Assembly: GCA_043805315.1 (NCBI GenBank)
Contig: JAZDID010000060.1
Coordinates: 1 to 11,144 of the forward strand
DNA: 11,144 nt
Direction: 5' to 3'
DNA from: JAHJEM01 sp043805315
Lineage (GTDB): Archaea > Nanobdellota > Nanobdellia > Woesearchaeales > JAHJEM01
Part shown: piece after piece, positions 6,595-11,144 of the stretch
How the letters are laid out: every line of letters starts with the position of its first letter
Numbering within the stretch: the first letter of the stretch is position 1
The notes under the pieces: generated by a model
Told to the model about the DNA's origin: nothing
The model's input: the letters and a program-made list of their open reading frames with translations, nothing else
Database searches by the model: none
Translations under genes and position numbers: made by a program

Positions 6595-7302
6595 ATGGCG
6601 AAAGAAAGAGCAAACAAGCACAAGTCATTGCGGTATCCGAAGAACAAAAACAAGTATGTCCGGCTGCTGAAAAAATGCTGGTATTTCATCTGGTATGATG
6701 ATTCTGTGCTGAGCTGGATCGTCAACCTCGTCTTAGCTTTCCTGCTCATCAAGTTCATTGTCTATCCCGGACTCGGGCTCGTGTTCGGCACGCACTATCC
6801 TATCGTCGCTGTCGTGTCTGGAAGCATGGAGCACGATGGCAGCTTTGAGGACTGGTGGACATCTGAGGCGTATTGCGGCGACTATTCCTGCACCCAACGG
6901 TGCGTGTGCCAGCAGAGGGACTGGTACAGCAAGAAGAACATCTCAGAGCAGGAATTCAGGAGTTTTCCTTTTGTGAAAGGCTTCAACAAGGGGGACATCA
7001 TGATCCTCTTCGGCATCAACCCAGAGAAGATCAAGACAGGGGATGTGATCGTGTTCAACTCGCAGAAGCCCTACCCGATCATCCACCGCGTTGTCGGCAT
7101 CGACAGGCCTGAAGAGACTCCTTTGTATATGTTCGAGACCAAGGGAGACCACAACAAGAACTATATCAACGACGGATTGCTCAACGAACTTAGTGTGACT
7201 GAACCTCGGCTCTTGGGCAAGGCTGTCGCGCGCATACCCTATCTCGGCTACATCAAGATCTGGTTCTCTGAATACCTTGTTTCTCCGTTTTTTTCCCAGT
7301 GA
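6595..7302 (+). CDS. Signal peptidase I, archaeal/ER type, with Cys-rich insert
   Basis: This membrane endopeptidase (235 aa) should remove signal peptides from secreted proteins at the outer face of the membrane. A basic N-terminus precedes one transmembrane helix (about 39-65). The catalytic Ser is in VVSGSM (Ser77); the His replaces the bacterial Lys in IIHRVVGI (His164), typical of the S26B/Sec11 branch. TKGDHN (182-187) and the following Asp193 supply the acidic residue; IPYLGY (214-219) is the last conserved box. Between the nucleophile and FPFVKGFNKGDIM (124-136) is a longer segment with four Cys at 94, 99, 103 and 105 on the extracytoplasmic side, possibly disulfide-bonded or metal-binding. 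The start is set by the TATA box at 6563-6570; the longer frame from 6490 crosses that promoter. Confidence 0.92.
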   Translation: MAKERANKHKSLRYPKNKNKYVRLLKKCWYFIWYDDSVLSWIVNLVLAFLLIKFIVYPGLGLVFGTHYPIVAVVSGSMEHDGSFEDWWTSEAYCGDYSCTQRCVCQQRDWYSKKNISEQEFRSFPFVKGFNKGDIMILFGINPEKIKTGDVIVFNSQKPYPIIHRVVGIDRPEETPLYMFETKGDHNKNYINDGLLNELSVTEPRLLGKAVARIPYLGYIKIWFSEYLVSPFFSQ

Positions 7303-7425
7303 AAACATCTGCTGACTCATCTGTACGTCTGACTGAAACGTGAAAGACAGTCTAAGGTCAAGTCAAGTTCATTGGGTTTTTCTGAACGTACTATTCTCCT
7401 GATACATCAGTTCGCTACACTGCAA

Positions 7426-7454
7426 GGGGTGGGTGGTGGGGGCTGGCAGGTGGG
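7426..7454 (+). other. G-rich tract, potential G-quadruplex
   Basis: The plus strand has four runs of three or more G: GGGG (7426-7429), GGG (7431-7433), GGGGG (7438-7442) and GGG (7452-7454), with loops of 1, 4 and 9 nt. The last loop is slightly long for the classical rule, so folding is plausible rather than certain. The complement is an equally strong C-rich strand. No similar tract occurs elsewhere in the window. Confidence 0.5.
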
Positions 7455-7519
7455 TACAGTCAACAATACAAGGTGACAAGAGGAAGATGGATGGTAGAAA
7501 CATTCATCAGCACCTGCGA

Positions 7520-7530
7520 GTTGACTCAAC
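7520..7530. promoter_or_regulatory. Palindrome upstream of the TFS promoter, candidate operator
   Basis: GTTGA-C-TCAAC is a perfect 5-bp inverted repeat around one base, ending 14 bp before the TFS TATA box. A matching half-site, AGTCAAC, occurs at 7458-7464. The position suits a dimeric regulator acting next to the transcription factor B site. No regulator is identified. Confidence 0.35.
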
Positions 7531-7544
7531 CCGTTTTAACAAAA

Positions 7545-7552
7545 TTTTTAAA
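7545..7552 (+). promoter_or_regulatory. TATA box of the TFS gene
   Basis: TTTTTAAA is centred 28.5 bp before the ATG at 7577, predicting a leaderless mRNA that probably also carries the downstream UPF0235 gene. Confidence 0.6.
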
Positions 7553-7576
7553 TGAGCCATTATTCTGGCTGCTGAC

Positions 7577-7894
7577 ATGATGTTTTGCCCAAAATGCGGC
7601 TCTATACTGCGGCCGAAGACAGAAAAGGGCAAGAAAGTCCTGTACTGCAGCTGCGGCTTCATCTCCCGGGACCTGCAGAACACGCAGATCAAGGAGCGGC
7701 TCGCAAAAAAGGAAAAGGACATCGAAGTGGCTCCAGAGGATGACAAGACCCTGCCCTTGACAGAGGCAGAATGCCCGAAATGCAAGCATAAAAAAGCGTA
7801 TTACTGGCTGATCCAGACCAGGGCAGGAGACGAGCCAGAAACAAAGTTCCTGAAATGCGAGAAGTGCAAGTACACCTGGCGGGATTATAGCTAG
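7577..7894 (+). CDS. tfs: Transcription factor S (TFIIS/RPB9-like zinc-ribbon protein)
   Basis: TFS binds archaeal RNA polymerase and stimulates transcript cleavage in backtracked complexes. At 105 aa the length is typical. The N-terminal zinc ribbon uses Cys4 and Cys7 with Cys24 and Cys26; the second knuckle is CSCG, one residue shorter than the usual CxxCG. The C-terminal ribbon uses Cys66 and Cys69 with Cys94 and Cys97, and contains YWLIQTRAGDEPET (76-89), whose Asp85-Glu86 pair is the acidic tip that enters the polymerase active site. The pair makes it a cleavage factor rather than only an RPB9-like subunit. The UPF0235 gene follows after 14 bp and is probably co-transcribed. Confidence 0.95.
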   Translation: MMFCPKCGSILRPKTEKGKKVLYCSCGFISRDLQNTQIKERLAKKEKDIEVAPEDDKTLPLTEAECPKCKHKKAYYWLIQTRAGDEPETKFLKCEKCKYTWRDYS

Positions 7895-7908
7895 CAAAGA
7901 GTTGCACG

Positions 7909-8169
7909 ATGAAGACTGATTCTCATGAGTTTGCACGGCATTTCGCGAACAACAAGCTGAAAGTCCTGGTGAAGCCCGGGCAGAGGACAAACAGCATCCT
8001 AGGCTGGGACGAGCAACGTAAGGCTTTGAAAATCACTATTAAGGAAAGGGCTGAGGACAACAAGGCGAACATCGAACTTGTCAACTACTTGTCAAAACTG
8101 CTGGCAAAAAGAGTCAGGATAAAGTCTGGGTTCAGGTCAAAGGAGAAGATTGTGGAGATGATCGACTAA
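7909..8169 (+). CDS. UPF0235 (DUF167, YggU-like) protein
   Basis: This 86-aa protein matches the small widespread YggU/DUF167 family, whose biochemical role is unsettled. Evidence is KVLVKPGQRTNSILGWD (18-34), the segment EDNKANIELVNYLSKLL (49-65), which resembles the family's GKAN-EL helix with Asn in place of Gly, and IKSGFRSKEKI (71-81), matching the family's closing SG-S-K loop. It lies 14 bp downstream of TFS with no visible promoter or strong Shine-Dalgarno, so it is probably read from the TFS promoter. Its stop is 8 bp from the stop of the convergent membrane protein gene. Confidence 0.88.
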   Translation: MKTDSHEFARHFANNKLKVLVKPGQRTNSILGWDEQRKALKITIKERAEDNKANIELVNYLSKLLAKRVRIKSGFRSKEKIVEMID

Positions 8170-8177
8170 GACACAGA

Positions 8178-8531
8178 TTACTTCTTCACCAGCCTTTTCC
8201 GATACGCGTGCCGTATTCTCTTTGTCGCTTTTCTTGGCAGCTCAGTCGTCTTCCTATAGCCGTCCTTGACCTTCTGCTTTGCATAATCCATGATGTAATC
8301 AATGGACTCCTTACCAGCAATGATCGCACCAAGGATGCCGAGCGGCCAGCTGATGATGTACAACGCTGCGCCGAGGACACGGTACCAATAATTATCCAGC
8401 CTGACTAGGAAGAAGATGACCTTGCCGACATTGCCAAGGATGAGACTGAAGACAAAGATGACCAATCCTAAGACGAATTTCCTGCTCTTCCAGATGCTCT
8501 GCTGCGCTGGTTCTGCGGGTTGTTCTGGCAT
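8178..8531 (-). CDS. Small membrane protein with basic C-terminal tail
   Basis: I do not recognise a named family. The 117-aa protein has a short Pro/Gln-rich start, a long hydrophobic stretch (about 19-43), a second helix (about 51-72) and a strongly basic tail (86-117, many Lys and Arg) that is probably cytoplasmic and could contact RNA, DNA or lipid head groups. The start is the only ATG before the promoter, and no in-frame alternative lies between it and the TATA box. The leader would be about 13 nt, unlike the leaderless neighbours. The gene is convergent with the UPF0235 gene. Confidence 0.7.
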   Translation of the reverse strand: MPEQPAEPAQQSIWKSRKFVLGLVIFVFSLILGNVGKVIFFLVRLDNYWYRVLGAALYIISWPLGILGAIIAGKESIDYIMDYAKQKVKDGYRKTTELPRKATKRIRHAYRKRLVKK

Positions 8532-8566
8532 GATGGCCTGCTGTTCAGTTGTCAGAGGGATGATCG

Positions 8567-8574
8567 TTTAAAAA
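8567..8574 (-). promoter_or_regulatory. TATA box of the small basic membrane protein gene
   Basis: On the minus strand TTTTTAAA is centred 39.5 bp before the ATG at 8531, so a short leader of about 13 nt is predicted. No strong Shine-Dalgarno is visible in it. Confidence 0.5.
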
Positions 8575-8608
8575 CTTACTGGTTGCTGTACTGCCCAACT
8601 TCCTCTGC

Positions 8609-8634
8609 AAATACGACTGACTCGACACGTATTT
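8609..8634. terminator. Seven-bp hairpin downstream of the unknown gene
   Basis: AAATACG (8609-8615) and CGTATTT (8628-8634) are perfect complements around a 12-nt loop, starting 12 bp after the stop of the minus-strand gene at 8647. It may be a terminator or an RNA 3' end structure, but no T-run follows on the minus strand. It also lies upstream of the next promoter and could be an operator. Confidence 0.35.
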
Positions 8635-8646
8635 CCTCGATAAGGA

Positions 8647-9153
8647 TCAGCGGGAGCGGCAAAGGAAACGCTCAGTATCCTTCAGCAATTCCTTAAGCTC
8701 ATCTGTCGGTAATCTTAATTCTTCTGCCAACCCGACCAGTATCTCAACTGAAGCATACGCGTTATCGACGTTGTTCAGCAGGAGAGTGACCCTGTGTGAA
8801 GGAACCTGGCAGTAACCAATCATTTCAACAGGCTGTCTCTCCTGAAAAATAACCAGGCCTGATTTGTAGAGATACGCTTCAGCAGCATAAAGAGCCGGGC
8901 AATAGAGGGCTGCAAGTCGCATCTGATTAAGGGAAATTCCTTTCTTGTGTGTTTGTGCTTTTGCATGCGCATATTGCTCTTTATGCAGGAACAGGCCTTC
9001 ATGAAATCCTCCTCTGTCAAATGTGTACCAGTCTTGCCTGATCTCTTTTGTCAATAATCCTGGAATGGTGACTTGCCGTTCACGGTTATAGCCAGTAATA
9101 TTGACCAGGTTTTCTATTCTTGAAGGTGTTTCGCTTACGCTCATCGTTGTCAT
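8647..9153 (-). CDS. Uncharacterised 168-aa protein downstream of dCMP deaminase
   Basis: I do not recognise this protein. It has no signal peptide, transmembrane helix, zinc motif or P-loop. Its central part (35-118) is rich in aromatic residues (DWYTFDRGGFHEGLFL at 41-56, YCPALYAAEAYLY at 84-96), and the end is a predicted helix (136-164). The start at 9153 was chosen because it lies 7 bp after the dCMP deaminase stop with GGGGA just before it. A longer frame from 9291 would overlap the deaminase antisense-free on the same strand and its extra residues look non-native. It is most likely co-transcribed with the deaminase. A role in deoxynucleotide metabolism is only suggested by position. 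Confidence 0.7.
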   Translation of the reverse strand: MTTMSVSETPSRIENLVNITGYNRERQVTIPGLLTKEIRQDWYTFDRGGFHEGLFLHKEQYAHAKAQTHKKGISLNQMRLAALYCPALYAAEAYLYKSGLVIFQERQPVEMIGYCQVPSHRVTLLLNNVDNAYASVEILVGLAEELRLPTDELKELLKDTERFLCRSR

Positions 9154-9160
9154 TCCCCGC

Positions 9161-9676
9161 TTACTGGTCCTTATATTGCTCGACCTCATCGTTGATGACC
9201 ACAAGCATGACTCCTGCTTCCTTAAAGAACTTCCTGGTGTCATCCGCAGCATGATACCTGCGTTCAGCAACCACTCGCTTGATGCCTGCATTGATTATCG
9301 CTTTGCAGCAGTCAAGGCAAGGCTCCATCTTGCAGTAGATTGTCGCTCCGTCAATGGAAATGCCATGCCTCGCAGCCTGGACAATCGCGTTCATCTCTGC
9401 ATGCGTTGTCCTGACACAATGCTGGGTTTCCCTGCCTTCCTTGTCAAAGGTTGTTTTCATCAGATGACCTGTCTCATCGCAATGCGAGAGGCCAACTGGC
9501 GAACCGACATAGCCAGTGCTGAGGATGCGCTTGTTCTTGACAAGAACAGCGCCGCTCTTTCCCCGGTCACAGGTCGCCCGGCTCGAGACCGCATGCATGA
9601 TGCTGATGAAGTATTCATCCCAATTCGGCCTTTTCTGTTCTGGGATGGATTCCTGCTCGGGTTTTTTTCCGGTCAT
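9161..9676 (-). CDS. Deoxycytidylate (dCMP) deaminase
   Basis: This zinc enzyme should convert dCMP to dUMP, the substrate for thymidylate synthesis. At 171 aa it fits the family. The catalytic site is HAE (92-94) with PCLDC (119-123), giving His92, Cys120 and Cys123 as zinc ligands and Glu94 as proton shuttle. Upstream family features are RATCDR (33-38), STGYVGSPVG (53-62) with SHC (64-66) and HCVRTTHAEMNAI (86-98); the extra Cys and His residues fit the second zinc site of dCMP deaminases. The start at 9676 is supported by a TATA box centred 27.5 bp upstream. The P-loop kinase gene lies 55 bp upstream and the unknown 168-aa gene 7 bp downstream. Confidence 0.95.
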   Translation of the reverse strand: MTGKKPEQESIPEQKRPNWDEYFISIMHAVSSRATCDRGKSGAVLVKNKRILSTGYVGSPVGLSHCDETGHLMKTTFDKEGRETQHCVRTTHAEMNAIVQAARHGISIDGATIYCKMEPCLDCCKAIINAGIKRVVAERRYHAADDTRKFFKEAGVMLVVINDEVEQYKDQ

Positions 9677-9699
9677 GCCTGCCGGGGAAGATTGGCGGA

Positions 9700-9707
9700 T
9701 TAATAAA
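9700..9707 (-). promoter_or_regulatory. TATA box of the dCMP deaminase gene
   Basis: On the minus strand TTTATTAA is centred 27.5 bp before the ATG at 9676, predicting a leaderless mRNA. It gives the deaminase a promoter separate from that of the kinase gene upstream. Confidence 0.6.
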
Positions 9708-9731
9708 GTTATTGCGGATTCCAGAAATATT

Positions 9732-10301
9732 TTATTTCTTTGCAGCCTTTCGCAGGATGTTCTCTAATGCAGCATAGATCTTCGAGATGTTTCCTTCATT
9801 GGCAACAGAGAAATCGATCATCTGCATAACCTTGGAAAGCTCGATCTGCTCTCTTTCCAGACCTGAAACCTCCTGGCGTGGAGCATTCCTGCTGCGCAGG
9901 CGCTTCTTGTCCTTGAGCCTGTCCTGCATCTCCATGCCTGACTTTGACAATGCCCATGCCCGTTCCAGCTTGATCTCTGCAGGCGCGTATATGCCGACAA
10001 GGAAGAAATCCTTGCGCTTCTTTAATTCAGTGACTTCCTGGACAAAACCAATGCCGTCAATGACTGCGAACTCTTCCTTAATCCTGGAAAGGACGCGCTT
10101 GATCCAATAGCTGTCGCCTAATTTCTTTCTGGCAAGCAGGTCGAACTGCTGCAGGTTCTCATAACTCTGCTCTTTGCTCATCTTCTCCAGCTCTTCCCTG
10201 ACCACATCCCAATGGCTGTAATAGCTGAAGCCCCTGCTGATGAGATAGCTCGAGGCAGCAGTCTTGCCGACAGTGTTCGTGCCAGTGATGCCGAGGAGCA
10301 T
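9732..10301 (-). CDS. P-loop nucleotide kinase-like protein (UPF0200/CoaE-like)
   Basis: The 189-aa protein is a P-loop kinase of the nucleoside monophosphate/dephospho-CoA kinase class. Walker A is GTNTVGKT (7-14). A substrate-side segment SHWDVVREEL (29-38) resembles the D-xxR motif of UPF0200-type proteins. LARKKLGDSYW (56-66) and VIDGIGFVQEV (80-90) match the same layout, and a VANEG turn (166-170) ends the core. The lid region (126-142) is rich in Arg and Lys. Substrate cannot be told from sequence; a deoxynucleotide is possible given the dCMP deaminase gene 55 bp downstream. From memory, yeast Dcd1 carries a P-loop domain N-terminal to its deaminase domain, which makes this pairing notable. 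The start at 10301 has a TATA box at leaderless distance. Confidence 0.75.
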   Translation of the reverse strand: MLLGITGTNTVGKTAASSYLISRGFSYYSHWDVVREELEKMSKEQSYENLQQFDLLARKKLGDSYWIKRVLSRIKEEFAVIDGIGFVQEVTELKKRKDFFLVGIYAPAEIKLERAWALSKSGMEMQDRLKDKKRLRSRNAPRQEVSGLEREQIELSKVMQMIDFSVANEGNISKIYAALENILRKAAKK

Positions 10302-10324
10302 GCCTGTGATTGTTGATTATGGGG

Positions 10325-10332
10325 TTTAAAAA
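10325..10332 (-). promoter_or_regulatory. TATA box of the P-loop kinase gene
   Basis: On the minus strand TTTTTAAA is centred 27.5 bp before the ATG at 10301, predicting a leaderless mRNA. It shows that the gene does not depend on the phosphatase transcript upstream. Confidence 0.62.
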
Positions 10333-10342
10333 TATTTGCATG

Positions 10343-10367
10343 AAAAATACTCTCAGCTCAAAAGAGT
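10343..10367 (-). terminator. Hairpin plus T-run after the right-end phosphatase gene
   Basis: Read on the minus strand, ACTCT and AGAGT (10363-10367 and 10349-10353) pair around a 9-nt loop and are followed by A and five T (10343-10348). The element starts 10 bp after the phosphatase stop codon and precedes the kinase promoter, so it fits a terminator separating the two genes. The stem is short; the T-run may be the active part. Confidence 0.5.
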
Positions 10368-10376
10368 GTCGTTTAC

Positions 10377-11144
10377 TTAGAAATGAATGAGCATGATTGT
10401 CCTGTCGTCTCCAGCTTTTGTAGACTTATATTTCAGATAGTTAAAAGGATCTTGCTTTTCAATTATTTTATGCATCTTTTCCCATGCTGAGATTGTCGCT
10501 TGTTTCGGAATGTCAAAATAGCCGTCTGTGAAAATTTCAATAGTCTTGATTTCTTTTTTCGGATAGGTGAATACTTTGATGAATTTCTCTGGTGTATGCG
10601 TACCGTCTATTTTGCCATAGCCAAGCCTATGCACAGGATTGTTTTGATACTCTAAACCTTTGATGATGAAAGGAAGAATATACACCCTGCTGCCACTGAT
10701 ATCATTAGTCTTCTTGATATATTTCGACCTCTTTTCAGAAGTAATAATATCAATTTCTTTGACGTCCTTAAAGACAGTGGAGCCATTCATTCGATAGCCA
10801 ACATCACCACAGCAGGTAATTATAACCTTGCCATGAATAACCCTGGCCAGAACAAAATCACCGCTGAACCTGTTTTTTGGGTCTTGTATGTCATGCAGTA
10901 TGCCCAATTTCACATATAATTCCCGCACCTTCTTGTTCAGATGAACCACCAATTGCTTGCCATTCAATTTTGAGGAAAGGCATTCCTTGACAATCAGCCG
11001 GGAAATAATCCAGCCCCCAGTCTTGCCCTGATATGTTCTTCCGCTTTTATCTGTTGAACCGTCCACAACAACAAAAGAGTTTTTTGTATATCCATAATAA
11101 TCTTCGTTCTTATCCTCTGTTTTTCCTTTTGAAAAGACCTTGAC
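10377..11144 (-). CDS. PP2C-type protein phosphatase, N-terminus outside window
   Basis: The 255 residues visible form nearly a whole PP2C domain for removing phosphate from Ser/Thr. The frame stays open to the window edge, and the part before the GTG at 11066 reads KNEDYYGY and VVVDGSTDKSG, the expected first metal-binding Asp/Glu motifs, so that GTG is internal. Later motifs are FSGDFVLARV, CCGDVGYR, FTDGYFD and the closing AGDDRTIMLI. It is a different PP2C subtype from the SpoIIE-like one at the left end. Its DNA is clearly more AT-rich than its neighbours: 10441-10500 has 20 G+C of 60, against 32 of 60 at 9961-10020. This suggests a separate, perhaps transferred, origin. The true start lies just beyond 11144. 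No kinase or partner is visible in the window. Confidence 0.85.
   Translation of the reverse strand, partial: VKVFSKGKTEDKNEDYYGYTKNSFVVVDGSTDKSGRTYQGKTGGWIISRLIVKECLSSKLNGKQLVVHLNKKVRELYVKLGILHDIQDPKNRFSGDFVLARVIHGKVIITCCGDVGYRMNGSTVFKDVKEIDIITSEKRSKYIKKTNDISGSRVYILPFIIKGLEYQNNPVHRLGYGKIDGTHTPEKFIKVFTYPKKEIKTIEIFTDGYFDIPKQATISAWEKMHKIIEKQDPFNYLKYKSTKAGDDRTIMLIHF

Larger units (their letters stand above)
7303..7576. other. 274-bp gap rich in inverted repeats, no gene seen
   Basis: There is no credible coding frame on either strand and no tRNA-like T-arm. Short inverted repeats include GACTG (7331-7335) with CAGTC (7348-7352), GTTCA (7367-7371) with TGAAC (7383-7387) around a T-rich loop, CTGAT-AC-ATCAG (7399-7410), and AGTCAAC (7458-7464) with GTTGACT (7520-7526). 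The T-run at 7377-7381 could end the signal peptidase transcript. A G-rich tract sits in the middle and the TFS promoter at the right. It may hold a small RNA, but nothing identifies one. Confidence 0.5.

Noticed and set aside
7303..7576. tRNA, SRP RNA or RNase P RNA in the gap
   Set aside because: No T-arm consensus, no CCA-adjacent stem and no recognisable conserved core of SRP or RNase P RNA.
9154..9291. N-terminal extension of the unknown 168-aa protein
   Set aside because: It would overlap the conserved dCMP deaminase coding sequence in another frame; the ATG at 9153 fits operon spacing and has a purine-rich site before it.
8647..10301. A complete AvcID-type anti-phage deaminase system
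   Set aside because: The kinase and deaminase are separate genes with separate promoters, and no inhibitory RNA gene is recognisable; kept only as an architectural parallel.
1..11144. CRISPR array, insertion sequence or attachment site
   Set aside because: No regularly spaced repeats, transposase or integrase motifs, or terminal inverted repeats were seen on either strand.

Overview
The window looks archaeal, most likely from a small-genome DPANN lineage such as Woesearchaeota. The lineage is an inference from gene content. Archaeal-type genes include a Hel308 helicase, NMD3, transcription factor S, a DUF460 RNase H-like protein and an ER/archaeal-type (Ser-His-Asp) signal peptidase. Seven genes have a TATA-like octamer centred 25-29 bp before the start codon, the geometry of leaderless archaeal mRNAs.

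Layout. Positions 1-2626 (+) hold the C-terminal part of a SpoIIE/RsbU-type PP2C phosphatase, overlapping by ATGA a Hel308-like protein that has RecA domain 2 and the C-terminal domains but lacks RecA domain 1. Convergent to it is a PRPP synthetase (2673-3794, -), with a hairpin between the two. A divergent promoter region leads to a DUF460 coiled-coil protein (4047-5207, +) and a small two-helix membrane protein (5260-5694, +). NMD3 (5712-6491, -) and a signal peptidase (6595-7302, +) diverge from one compact promoter region. A 274-bp gap follows, with a G-rich tract and several inverted repeats. Then come TFS and a UPF0235 protein (7577-8169, +).

From 8178 rightward all genes are on the minus strand: a small basic membrane protein, an unrecognised 168-aa protein, a dCMP deaminase, a P-loop nucleotide kinase-like protein, and an AT-rich PP2C phosphatase cut off by the window end.

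How they work together. Most of the window is information processing (helicase, NMD3, TFS), nucleotide supply (PRPP synthetase, dCMP deaminase, P-loop kinase) and protein export (signal peptidase). The features least explained by housekeeping are the domain-less Hel308 coupled to a phosphatase, the kinase/deaminase/unknown-gene cluster, and the structured gap at 7303-7576. I found no convincing CRISPR array, tRNA, rRNA or insertion sequence. I cannot claim a proven new system; the best candidates are given as findings with tests.
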